Positions 17,848 through 25,306 of a stretch of 64,000 bases of DNA are shown piece by piece. The stretch is from Flavobacterium hungaricum (lineage in GTDB: Bacteria; Bacteroidota; Bacteroidia; Flavobacteriales; Flavobacteriaceae): the NCBI RefSeq assembly GCF_015182285.1, contig NZ_PRDM01000002.1, positions 496,001-560,000 of the forward strand, written 5' to 3'. The notes under the pieces are model-generated. The model was given only the letters and a program-made list of their open reading frames with translations. It was not told the DNA's origin and did no database searches. Numbering within the stretch: the stretch's first letter is position 1; each line of letters starts with the position of its first letter. The position numbers and the translations under genes were made by a program.

Positions 17848-18537
17848 CTAACTTTTAAGCTTTTTCCCTGATTGCTTCTCGGCAAAGGTAGAATAAGAAT
17901 AACTCACATTATTTTCATCTGTCTTAGTCCCAGAAATTAAGACTCCTTTTTCGTAGTTTTCTACAAAAGTAATTTTATTCAAACTATCGGTTCCCTCCCA
18001 AACGCCTTCTTTTAAACCGTTTTTTATGCTTCCTTTCTCAGTAACAAACTTGTCCGTATCTTCATATTCTCCATTTCCATCGGTTACAGTCTGTTCTTTA
18101 TTTTCTTTCCAAAAATTAAGAACCAGCGTCTGGACAGTTTTTGTTTTCGGATTCCAGATATTCTGTTTCTCCGATTTTTTACTTTGATTTTCGTACCAAT
18201 TGATCTCTTTGCCTTCTTTATGATCTTCTTTGTAATTTACAACAGACTCTTTTGCGCCATTTTTAAAATAAAAAATAAACTCTCCATCTTTTTTCAAGTT
18301 ATCCCGATCAAGGGTAGAGCCGGTCATTTTCTTTCTTCCATTTTTATAGAAGTCGGTCACAACATAGCGCATGCTTTTTTGAGAATAATTGGTGATGACT
18401 CTGGTGTAAATTTGATTTTCAGGTTTGCATTCACGGTTTAAGGAGTCTAAAAATATTTTTTTAGAAACCATATTGATTTGCGCAGACAGACTAACTGAAA
18501 TAAGCAGAAGCAATAAAAGGAATATGTTTCTTTTCAT
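17848..18537 (-). CDS. Paralogue of the TonB/YwqK protein lacking the TonB domain
   Basis: A 229-residue protein with a signal peptide (IFLLLLLLISVSLSAQ). It aligns along its whole length with residues 1-220 of the next gene (compare FIFYFKNGAKESVVNYKEDHKEGKE with its neighbour, and IKNGLKEGVWEGTDSLNKITF). It then stops with a Lys-rich end (SGKKLKS) exactly where the paralogue enters its TonB domain. The 65-base spacer downstream shows no TonB remnant. This is a tandem duplication with loss of the C-terminal domain, or the reverse. The reading frame is intact, so it is called a gene, not a pseudogene. Confidence 0.7.
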   Translation of the reverse strand: MKRNIFLLLLLLISVSLSAQINMVSKKIFLDSLNRECKPENQIYTRVITNYSQKSMRYVVTDFYKNGRKKMTGSTLDRDNLKKDGEFIFYFKNGAKESVVNYKEDHKEGKEINWYENQSKKSEKQNIWNPKTKTVQTLVLNFWKENKEQTVTDGNGEYEDTDKFVTEKGSIKNGLKEGVWEGTDSLNKITFVENYEKGVLISGTKTDENNVSYSYSTFAEKQSGKKLKS

Positions 18538-18571
18538 TCAGTTCTATTTTTTTCTATTAAAAATAGTTCTT

Positions 18572-19027
18572 CTAGAATAATTTAGCAACTTCTTGGTTTA
18601 CAAATTCTAAAAATCTTTCGTCAGCTGCTGTAAACGGATCAATTACGTGGCTGTCAATATCAATCTGGCCAATATTTACTCCATTTACGAATAACGGAAC
18701 TACAATTTCAGATTTAACCGTTAAGCTGCAAGCAATATAATTGTCTTGGGCTTTAACATCTGGAACTACAAAATTAGCATTACTTTCTGCAACTTGTCCG
18801 CAGATTCCTTTTCCGAACGGGATAACAGTATGATCTGTCTCTGCACCTACATAAGGGCCTAAATGTAAAGTTTTGGCCTCGTGATTGGCAAAATAAAACC
18901 CAACCCAGTTGTAATATTCTACATTTTCGTTTAAAAGCTGGCATACAGCTAATAATTTTTCGTCTCTATCTGTTTTAGTATCAGCTATGATAGCACTTAT
19001 TTTTGGTTCTAATTCTTGAAATGTCAT
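18572..19027 (-). CDS. msrC: Free methionine-R-sulfoxide reductase (GAF domain)
   Basis: A 151-residue single GAF domain protein. The segment YNWVGFYF, then GKGICGQVAE (Cys76), NYIACSLTVKSEIVVPLF (Cys100) and IGQIDIDSH is characteristic of fRMsr (YebR/MsrC), which reduces free Met-R-sulfoxide with thioredoxin. The 24-residue spacing of the two cysteines matches the second and third cysteines of the E. coli enzyme. The first family cysteine, ten residues earlier, is a histidine here. Cytosolic antioxidant enzyme. It is upstream of the TonB paralogues by 34 bases, but a functional link is unlikely. Confidence 0.85.
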   Translation of the reverse strand: MTFQELEPKISAIIADTKTDRDEKLLAVCQLLNENVEYYNWVGFYFANHEAKTLHLGPYVGAETDHTVIPFGKGICGQVAESNANFVVPDVKAQDNYIACSLTVKSEIVVPLFVNGVNIGQIDIDSHVIDPFTAADERFLEFVNQEVAKLF

Positions 19028-19099
19028 GATGTAAAAATTTTATGCAAAAGTATTTAAAGCTGAAGTCAAAAAATACATAAATTTGAAAAAAAATTCCCA

Positions 19100-19636
19100 T
19101 TGAAAAAATATTTAATCCAGTTTAGACCTTTCTTGATCTTTGTAGGCACTTTTTTTCTGGCTTATATTCTACTGACTTTAATTTATGGAGCTTACTTAAA
19201 CACCTATCAAACTAATGATTTGGATAAGATAACTGTTGTTGCCGGAAGAAATACAGAGCAGTTGATGAAGCTTTTAAATTACGATGTTATTATTCAAAAA
19301 AATAGTTCAAAACCTTGGTTGGATGTTGCTTTTAATGGGCAAGATGTAGTTAGAATCATTGAAGGCTGTAATGCGGTCAGCGTAATGATTTTATTTGCGG
19401 CTTTTGTGCTGGCTTTTTCTGGGAAATTTAAAACCACTTTGATTTTTATTTTGCTTGGGATTCTTTCTATTTACATCTTAAATGTGTGTAGAATAGCGTT
19501 GTTAACAGTGCTTCTGTATAAATATCCCAACCAAATCCATTTATTGCACGGAGTTCTTTTTCCGCTGATTATCTACGGATTTGTTTTTATGTTGTGGATA
19601 ATATGGATTAATAGATTTTCGAAATATGCTAAATAA
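19100..19636 (+). CDS. xrtF: Exosortase family protein XrtF
   Basis: A 178-residue integral-membrane protein with about five hydrophobic segments. The exosortase catalytic triad is visible: Cys90 in RIIEGCNAVSVM, Arg131 in LNVCRIALL, and His150 in LLHGVLFPL. Size and the next gene identify the short flavobacterial XrtF type. Exosortases cleave and attach C-terminal sorting signals at the cytoplasmic membrane. The start is a TTG: the frame upstream holds no ATG before a stop. The gene overlaps its partner by 11 bases. No protein in the window has an obvious sorting tail. Confidence 0.88.
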   Translation: MKKYLIQFRPFLIFVGTFFLAYILLTLIYGAYLNTYQTNDLDKITVVAGRNTEQLMKLLNYDVIIQKNSSKPWLDVAFNGQDVVRIIEGCNAVSVMILFAAFVLAFSGKFKTTLIFILLGILSIYILNVCRIALLTVLLYKYPNQIHLLHGVLFPLIIYGFVFMLWIIWINRFSKYAK

Positions 19637-20072
19637 AATCAAAGAAAATAAATTTAAATTCCTGGCTGCATTCCTCGTTGTTATTTCATTCGCAATAATC
19701 AGAGCGTTTGAAAATCAATTATTTTACGATCCTTTTTTAGAATATTTTGAAAATGATTTTAAAAAAATGCCTTTTCCAGATGTTGACACTTTTAAATTAT
19801 TTGGTGGACTCTTACTGCGTTATCTTTTAAATTCAGGATTGTCATTAGCGTTAATTTATGTTCTGTTTTCAGATGAAGATATTTTGAGTTTCAGCCTAGC
19901 TTTGTATAGTTTTTTTGGGATACTTCTTTTTGTATTGTTTTACATCATTCTTACTTTTTATCCAGAAGGCAATTGGCTTCTTTTTTATGTCAGAAGATTT
20001 CTAATTCAACCCATTTTTATTTTAATTTTTATTCCAGCATTTTACTATCAGCTTCAGAACTCTAAAAAATAA
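19626..20072 (+). CDS. Exosortase F system-associated membrane protein
   Basis: A 148-residue protein with about four membrane segments (FLAAFLVVISFAIIRAF, LLLRYLLNSGLSLALIYVLF, FFGILLFVLFYIILTF, FLIQPIFILIFIPAFYY). Its position immediately after xrtF with an 11-base overlap, and the start MLNKIKENKFKFLAAFL, fit the conserved protein found only next to flavobacterial XrtF. Its biochemical role is not known; it is presumably a complex partner. Confidence 0.85.
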   Translation: MLNKIKENKFKFLAAFLVVISFAIIRAFENQLFYDPFLEYFENDFKKMPFPDVDTFKLFGGLLLRYLLNSGLSLALIYVLFSDEDILSFSLALYSFFGILLFVLFYIILTFYPEGNWLLFYVRRFLIQPIFILIFIPAFYYQLQNSKK

Positions 20073-20083
20073 CATTTTTTTTG

Positions 20084-20103
20084 GTCTTTTTTTAAGACTT
20101 TTT
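20084..20103 (+). terminator. Weak hairpin/T-run after the xrtF pair
   Basis: GTCTT (20084-20088) and AAGAC (20094-20098) can pair, followed by five T. The stem is short, so termination may be weak. Confidence 0.3.
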
Positions 20104-20106
20104 CAA

Positions 20107-20114
20107 TAGTTTTG
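20107..20114 (+). promoter_or_regulatory. Putative -7 box very close to the HYC_CC_PP start
   Basis: TAGTTTTG matches TAnnTTTG and ends only 4 bases before the ATG at 20119. If used, transcription would begin at or next to the start codon, giving a leaderless or nearly leaderless message. The possible -33 TTTG (20080-20083) is 23 bases away, longer than usual. Confidence 0.4.
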
Positions 20115-20118
20115 CATC

Positions 20119-20517
20119 ATGAATCTAAAAAAATGCACAGGATTATTTCTAGCACTCCTATTGTTGGTTTCCAACATAGGCTTTGCTCTTGATGTGCATT
20201 ATTGCGGCGGAAACATTGCTTCGATCTCGTTAAATACAACTGTAAAAGCCGAGCCTGAAAAAAAATGCTGCGGTGCAAAAGAAAAAAAGAATTCTTGCTG
20301 CAAAGACAAATTAGTTCATATCGAAAAGAAGTCTGATAATGCAACCTTAAAGATTTTCTTTTTCCAACTAGATTTTCCTGCTGTAATTCAAGATTACAAA
20401 CCTTTAGTTTTTTCGGCAGTATCCAATTTTAAAAACAAACAGGTCATTTCGTATTATTCTGATGCGAATGCCCCCCCTTTATTTAAATTATACCATCAGT
20501 ATATTTTTTATTCCTGA
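20119..20517 (+). CDS. HYC_CC_PP family secreted cysteine-rich protein
   Basis: A 132-residue protein with a signal peptide (FLALLLLVSNIGFA). It shows all features of this small Bacteroidota family: HYC at residues 27-29, CC pairs at 50-51 and 60-61 in a Lys-rich linker, and a PP near residues 119-120 close to the C-terminus. The paired cysteines suggest soft-metal binding, probably in the periplasm. It stands ahead of a TonB receptor with its own CC motif and an HMA-domain protein, which supports a role in copper or similar metal handling. The family's function has not been shown to my knowledge. Confidence 0.8.
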   Translation: MNLKKCTGLFLALLLLVSNIGFALDVHYCGGNIASISLNTTVKAEPEKKCCGAKEKKNSCCKDKLVHIEKKSDNATLKIFFFQLDFPAVIQDYKPLVFSAVSNFKNKQVISYYSDANAPPLFKLYHQYIFYS

Positions 20518-20633
20518 TTTTGATGTTAAGAAACTGTGCAAGTCTTTCTAAGATTTTGCATCGGCATTTTGATTGTTTTCATTTTAATGAAACATCAAAC
20601 ATGTGTTCTATTTAACATTAAAATCATTTTTTT

Positions 20634-22640
20634 ATGCAAAAAAATATACTGCTGTTAGCAGCCTTTTTGCTTTCTTTCTCTGTTTTCTCTCAAGAAGATT
20701 TAGAAGAAGTAAAAATTACCAAAAAGAAAAAAGGAATTACAAAATCCTATACCTTAACCTCAAACACTTCTGTAATAACGAGTAAAGAACTGCTTAAAGC
20801 GGCTTGTTGTAATCTTGCAGAAAGTTTTGAAACCAATCCATCAATCGATGTCAATTTTTCGGATGCCTTAACAGGAACCAAACAAATTAAAATGCTCGGG
20901 TTAACAAGTCCGTATTTAATGATTACGGAAGAAAATATCCCTTCAGTACGTGGTGCTTCGCAAGCATACGGGCTATCATTTACGCCGGGAACCTGGATCG
21001 AGAGTGTGCAGATAACAAAAGGAGCAGGAAGCGTTATTAATGGCTACGAAAGCATTTCGGGACAAATTAATACAGAACTTTTAAAACCATTAAACGATGT
21101 TCCCTTTTTTCTTAATGCGTATGGCTCAACCGATTCCAGATTTGAATTAAATACTCATTTTAATAAAAAGCTGTCAGATAAATGGGCTACAAGTTTATTT
21201 GTTCACGGAAACGCCCGTGTAGCAAAAAACGACATGAATGATGACGGTTTTCTTGACAATCCGCTGGGGAAACAAATCAATGTCTTAAATCGCTACCAAT
21301 ATTATGATCCCGAAAGCGGTTTGGTGAGTTTTATTAATTTTAGGTATATGAATGATAAAAAACAGACAGGAGAAGTTGATTTTGATAAAGATCGCGACCG
21401 TGGTACTACAAACTTTTGGGGATCAGAAATCAATACAGAACGTTTTGATGTTTCTACAAAAATAGGTTATGTTTTTAAAGACATGCCTTATCAAAGTATT
21501 GGTTTTCAAAATGCATTCAACAGCCATAAGCAAGATTCTTATTTTGGATTAAATCAATACGATATTAAACAAAACAGCTTTTATTCTAATCTGATTTTCA
21601 ATTCGATAATCAGTAATACGATGCATAAGTTTACAACAGGTTTAAATTTTACGTACGATCAATATCAGGAGTTTGTAAATGTAAACGATTACAGCAGAAT
21701 TGATAATTCGGTTGGAGCATTCTTTGAATATACTTATGATAATACCGATAATTTCAGTTTGATTTTGGGCGGAAGAGTAGATAATCATAATCGATTAGGA
21801 TTTTTTGTAACGCCTAGATTACACATGAGGTACAATCCGTGGAAAAATGGTGTATTGCGTTTTTCTGCTGGAAGAGGAAAACGTTCTGCTAATATTTTTG
21901 CAGAAAACCAGCAGCTTTTCGCTAGTTCAAGAACGTTTTCAATTTTAGATTCAAGTGGAAAAGTATATGGTTTGAATCCTGAAATTGCATGGAATTACGG
22001 TGTGAGTTTTTCGCAGAAATTCAAAATTTTTAATAAAAATGCAGAAGCAGGATTTGATTTCTACAGAACCGATTTTCAGAATCAAGCCGTTGTAGATTTA
22101 ATGCAAAGCCCGCAAGATGTTTTATTTTATAATTTGAAAGGAAGTTCTTTTGCCAATAGTTTGCAAGTGGAGTTTAATTACGAACTGATTCATAATTTAA
22201 ATTTACGAACTGCTTACAAGTATTACGACATTCAAACAGATTATTTAAGAGGAACTTTCCAGCGTCCATTGCAGGCAAAACATCGTTTTTTAGGGAATTT
22301 AGAATACGAAACGACTTTAAAAAATGACAAACAATGGAAGTTTGATTTTACCTATAATTGGTCTGGAAAACAGCAATTACCTTACACAGCTTCCAATCCG
22401 GCGCAAGATCAATTTCCTGATTTCTCGCCAGCTTATGCTGTGATGAATGCACAAGTAACGCGTGTTTTTTCGCCTGTTTTCGAGGTATACATCGGAGGTG
22501 AAAATATCGGGAATTATAAACAAGAAAAAGCAATTCTAGGTGCTGAAGATCCTTTTGGACCAAATTTTGATGCTTCAATCGCGTACGCCCCAATATTTGG
22601 ACAAATGTATTATGCAGGATTGCGATTTAAGATCAAATAA
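20634..22640 (+). CDS. TonB-dependent receptor, probable metal (copper-type) substrate
   Basis: A 668-residue outer-membrane receptor with a signal peptide (FLLSFSVFSQ). It lacks the N-terminal CarboxypepD domain usual in SusC-like proteins. The plug begins about residue 40 and has the unusual AACCNLAESFETNPSIDV (Cys58-Cys59) where most plugs lack cysteine. Further plug signs are IKMLGLTSPYLMI, ESVQITKGAGSVINGYESISGQI. The barrel ends with YYAGLRFKIK. Placed between the HYC_CC_PP and HMA genes, it is likely a metal or metallophore importer; copper is a guess by association. Confidence 0.85.
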   Translation: MQKNILLLAAFLLSFSVFSQEDLEEVKITKKKKGITKSYTLTSNTSVITSKELLKAACCNLAESFETNPSIDVNFSDALTGTKQIKMLGLTSPYLMITEENIPSVRGASQAYGLSFTPGTWIESVQITKGAGSVINGYESISGQINTELLKPLNDVPFFLNAYGSTDSRFELNTHFNKKLSDKWATSLFVHGNARVAKNDMNDDGFLDNPLGKQINVLNRYQYYDPESGLVSFINFRYMNDKKQTGEVDFDKDRDRGTTNFWGSEINTERFDVSTKIGYVFKDMPYQSIGFQNAFNSHKQDSYFGLNQYDIKQNSFYSNLIFNSIISNTMHKFTTGLNFTYDQYQEFVNVNDYSRIDNSVGAFFEYTYDNTDNFSLILGGRVDNHNRLGFFVTPRLHMRYNPWKNGVLRFSAGRGKRSANIFAENQQLFASSRTFSILDSSGKVYGLNPEIAWNYGVSFSQKFKIFNKNAEAGFDFYRTDFQNQAVVDLMQSPQDVLFYNLKGSSFANSLQVEFNYELIHNLNLRTAYKYYDIQTDYLRGTFQRPLQAKHRFLGNLEYETTLKNDKQWKFDFTYNWSGKQQLPYTASNPAQDQFPDFSPAYAVMNAQVTRVFSPVFEVYIGGENIGNYKQEKAILGAEDPFGPNFDASIAYAPIFGQMYYAGLRFKIK

Positions 22641-22705
22641 AAAATTACATTCAATTTTAAAAATCTATATCAAATACTATTTTACAAACTTTAAATATAA
22701 GCAAA

Positions 22706-23053
22706 ATGAAAAAATTAGTTTTAATAGCAATAATTACTTTCTTCGGATTTTCAGCTCAGGCTCAGACTCAAGCTAAAAAAAATAAGAACCTAAAATATAC
22801 AACAGAGGTAAATGGTAATTGCGAGCAATGTAAAAAACGTATCGAAAAAGCAGCTTTTAGCGTACCGGGAGTAAAAACGGCAAGCTGGGATATTAGTTCG
22901 CACGAGCTTTCGGTTATTTTAAATGAAGAGAAATCTTCAACGCAGGATTTAAATAAGGCAATTGCTAAAGTAGGTCATGATACTAAAGAAGTTAAGGCTA
23001 CAGAGGCAGATTATGATAATTTGCACAGCTGCTGCAAGTATGTGAGAGAATAA
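22706..23053 (+). CDS. Secreted heavy-metal-associated (HMA) domain protein
   Basis: A 115-residue protein with a signal peptide (LIAIITFFGFSAQAQ). A ferredoxin-like HMA domain carries the metal site CEQC (Cys39, Cys42) and KAAFSVPGVKTASWDISSHELSVIL. An extra CC pair (residues 109-110, HSCCKYVRE) sits at the C-terminus. HMA proteins carry Cu(I) or Zn(II). Being periplasmic and 65 bases after the receptor, it may receive metal from it. A good terminator ends the cluster. Confidence 0.88.
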   Translation: MKKLVLIAIITFFGFSAQAQTQAKKNKNLKYTTEVNGNCEQCKKRIEKAAFSVPGVKTASWDISSHELSVILNEEKSSTQDLNKAIAKVGHDTKEVKATEADYDNLHSCCKYVRE

Positions 23054-23060
23054 TTTCTGG

Positions 23061-23090
23061 AGCCCAAGCAATTCTGTTTGGGCTTTTTTT
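23061..23090 (+). terminator. Terminator of the metal cluster
   Basis: Arms AGCCCAA (23061-23067) and TTGGGCT (23078-23084), then a T-run to 23090, right after the HMA gene. Confidence 0.85.
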
Positions 23091-23182
23091 AATAGTTAAT
23101 TTAAGTTTAAAATACCGCATTTTATTGCGGTTAAAGTAAATTATTGTTACTTTCACGAACTTATATATATAAACAAATTTTT

Positions 23183-23863
23183 ATGAATAATTTTGATTGG
23201 ACCCAGTTGATAAACCCCGAGTTTTATATTACATTAAGTGTTGGAGGTTTTCAAATAGGTCTTTTTATTGTTTTGTTTATAGTTTTTGCTGAGACAGGAC
23301 TTTTTGCAGGTTTTTTTCTGCCAGGTGATAGTTTACTTTTTTTAGCAGGAATCTACAGCCGCGATTTGATTGAAAATGTTCTTTATATCCCAAATGATTT
23401 TTTAAATGTATTATTACTTTCTACTGCTGTTGCAGTTATGGGGGTTTTAGGTAATATGACAGGATATTGGTTTGGTGCCAAAAGCGGTTATTATTTGTTC
23501 AAAAAAGAAGATACTTTCTGGTTTAAAAAGAAATATTTACTACAGTCTAAAGATTTCTTTGAAAAATACGGTGGAAAAGCAATTATCTACGCTCGTTTCC
23601 TTCCAATTTTTAGAACATTCGCGCCAATTGTTGCCGGAATAGTTTCTATGGACAAAAAGAAATTTATGTTCTATAATGTTTTAAGTTCGTTTCTGTGGTC
23701 CTTTATTCTAATTTTCGCAGGACATTATTTATACGGTATCTTCTTAAAGCAGGGAATAGATTTAAAGAAACACATTGAATACATCATTATAATCATTGTA
23801 GTAATCTCAACATTTCCAGTTTTGGTGAAACTCTTAAAAAAGCGACCAACTGAAAAGATTTAA
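23183..23863 (+). CDS. DedA family membrane protein
   Basis: A 226-residue protein with four to five membrane segments; the ATG at 23183 (MNNFDWTQL) is preferred to a TTG 39 bases upstream. Family motifs: FAETGLFAGFFLPGDSLLF, GNMTGYWFGAKSGYYLF, FFEKYGGKAIIYARFLPIFRTFAPIVAG (the conserved R-x3-R type segment) and LSSFLWSFILIFAGHYLYG. DedA proteins are thought to flip lipid carriers or phospholipids using ion gradients. Monocistronic between terminators. Confidence 0.9.
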   Translation: MNNFDWTQLINPEFYITLSVGGFQIGLFIVLFIVFAETGLFAGFFLPGDSLLFLAGIYSRDLIENVLYIPNDFLNVLLLSTAVAVMGVLGNMTGYWFGAKSGYYLFKKEDTFWFKKKYLLQSKDFFEKYGGKAIIYARFLPIFRTFAPIVAGIVSMDKKKFMFYNVLSSFLWSFILIFAGHYLYGIFLKQGIDLKKHIEYIIIIIVVISTFPVLVKLLKKRPTEKI

Positions 23864-23880
23864 TTAAAGATATAAAATAG

Positions 23881-23917
23881 AAAAGTCCGAAGTGTTTTAA
23901 GCTTCGGACTTTTTTTA
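23881..23917. terminator. Terminator after dedA
   Basis: Arms 23881-23892 (AAAAGTCCGAAG) and 23902-23913 with T-run to 23917. It probably also works for minus-strand transcripts from rodA. Confidence 0.85.
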
Positions 23918-23954
23918 TGAAAATATATATTTTATTGTAAAACTTAAAATCGAA

Positions 23955-24055
23955 AAGCTGTTTAGCTTTGTACATCTTTGATCTTTTGAAGTTTTGATTC
24001 TTTGCAGCTAAAAAAATCTAAGAGTCTTAGCACCGCAGAATCTTAGTATCTTAGA
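23955..24055. repeat. Degenerate quasi-repeat spacer (tctttga / tcttaga words)
   Basis: The spacer between the dedA terminator and the rodA stop is built of short similar words: ctttgta, ctttgat, cttttga, then tctaaga, tcttagc, tcttagt, tcttaga. No gene is visible. Confidence 0.45.
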
Positions 24056-25291
24056 TTACCATTCATTAACTTTATTGGCATCCATTTTAAGGAAGATAAA
24101 CAGCAATATCGTGAATCCCCAGAGTCCAGAACCTCCGTATGAAAAGAAGGGCAGAGGAACCCCAATTGTTGGGAAAATTCCAATAACCATTGCAATGTTT
24201 ACAAAGAAATGGATAAAGAGAATTCCGGCGACACAGTAGCCATAAACCCGGCTGAATTTTGTTTTTTGCCTTTCGGCTAAATAGATAACCCTTAGTAATA
24301 AACCTGTAAAAAGTAAGATAACTACAAAGGAACCTGCAAAACCCCATTCTTCGCCTACAGTTGTAAAGATATAATCGGTATGTTGTTCTGGTACGAAACC
24401 TCCTTTGGTTTGTGTGCCTTCAAGAAAACCTTTTCCAATCCATCCGCCAGATCCAATCGCAATCTCAGATTGATTGGTATTGTATCCAATCCCCTTCATA
24501 TCGACAGATTTACCTAACAAAATATTGAAACGGTCTCTGTGGTGCTGTTTAAAAACGTTATCAAAAACGTAATCAACAGATAAAACAAAACCAGAGATTA
24601 AAACTAATAAGATTGCGCTTAAAATAATATTACGATCAACAGCTCTTCCTTTAAAATGAATGATGGCCAAAACTACAAAAGCAATTATGATAACCACATA
24701 CGGTTCTAAAATCAGCGTTAGCATGAATAAAACGATTGTAATAAAAGCAGTCCAAACATACCAGGATGGCAATCCTTCTCTGTACAAAACCAAAATAAAA
24801 GCGCTGTAAATTAAGGCACTTCCCGGATCGGGTTGTGGTAAAATCAACATTACGGGCAAGAGCATAATAGCAAGTGCCTGAATTTGTCTGTTGGTTTCTT
24901 TTAGATTAATTTGTGTATCGCTCAAGTATTTAGCCAGAGCTAACGAAGTAGCGGCTTTGGCAAACTCAGAAGGCTGTAGGGTAAAACTTCCAATGGCATA
25001 CCAACAGCGTTGTCCGGCAATTGTTTTTCCAAAAAGGAACAATCCTGCAAGAGACAATAAAGAGACTCCAAATATAATACTGGCATATTTTTCGTAAAAC
25101 TTACCATCAACAAAAAGAACGACAAATATCAATGGAATGGTACAGCAAATAAAAATCAGCTGTTTTTGATAAGTCCCATCTGTTGATAAAAGGGAAGACG
25201 AATAGATATTCAGCCATCCCAGCGTTACCAGCGCAATGTAGATAAAGACACTTATCCAATCGATATTGTTTTTTACACTTTGATTTCTCAT
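24056..25291 (-). CDS. rodA: Rod shape-determining protein RodA (SEDS glycosyltransferase)
   Basis: A 411-residue SEDS-family membrane protein with about ten hydrophobic segments. Recognisable parts are WYAIGSFTLQPSEFAKAA, LPQPDPGSALIYSAFILVL, GSGGWIGKGFLEGTQTKGGFVPEQHTDYIFTTVGEEWGF (split here only for description) and the C-terminal GVPLPFFSYGGSGLWGF. It polymerises lipid II into glycan during cell elongation together with the PBP2 encoded 15 bases upstream. Last gene of the elongation block. Confidence 0.95.
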   Translation of the reverse strand: MRNQSVKNNIDWISVFIYIALVTLGWLNIYSSSLLSTDGTYQKQLIFICCTIPLIFVVLFVDGKFYEKYASIIFGVSLLSLAGLFLFGKTIAGQRCWYAIGSFTLQPSEFAKAATSLALAKYLSDTQINLKETNRQIQALAIMLLPVMLILPQPDPGSALIYSAFILVLYREGLPSWYVWTAFITIVLFMLTLILEPYVVIIIAFVVLAIIHFKGRAVDRNIILSAILLVLISGFVLSVDYVFDNVFKQHHRDRFNILLGKSVDMKGIGYNTNQSEIAIGSGGWIGKGFLEGTQTKGGFVPEQHTDYIFTTVGEEWGFAGSFVVILLFTGLLLRVIYLAERQKTKFSRVYGYCVAGILFIHFFVNIAMVIGIFPTIGVPLPFFSYGGSGLWGFTILLFIFLKMDANKVNEW

Positions 25292-25306
25292 TTGAAATAA
25301 TCTTTC

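Noticed and set aside
17679..17885. Small gene between the two TonB-related paralogues
   Set aside because: It overlaps both real genes, uses another frame and has no supporting feature.
23112..23131. ACCGCA/TGCGGT hairpin before dedA as a second terminator
   Set aside because: It has no T-run on the plus strand and the HMA gene already has a strong terminator 30 bases upstream.
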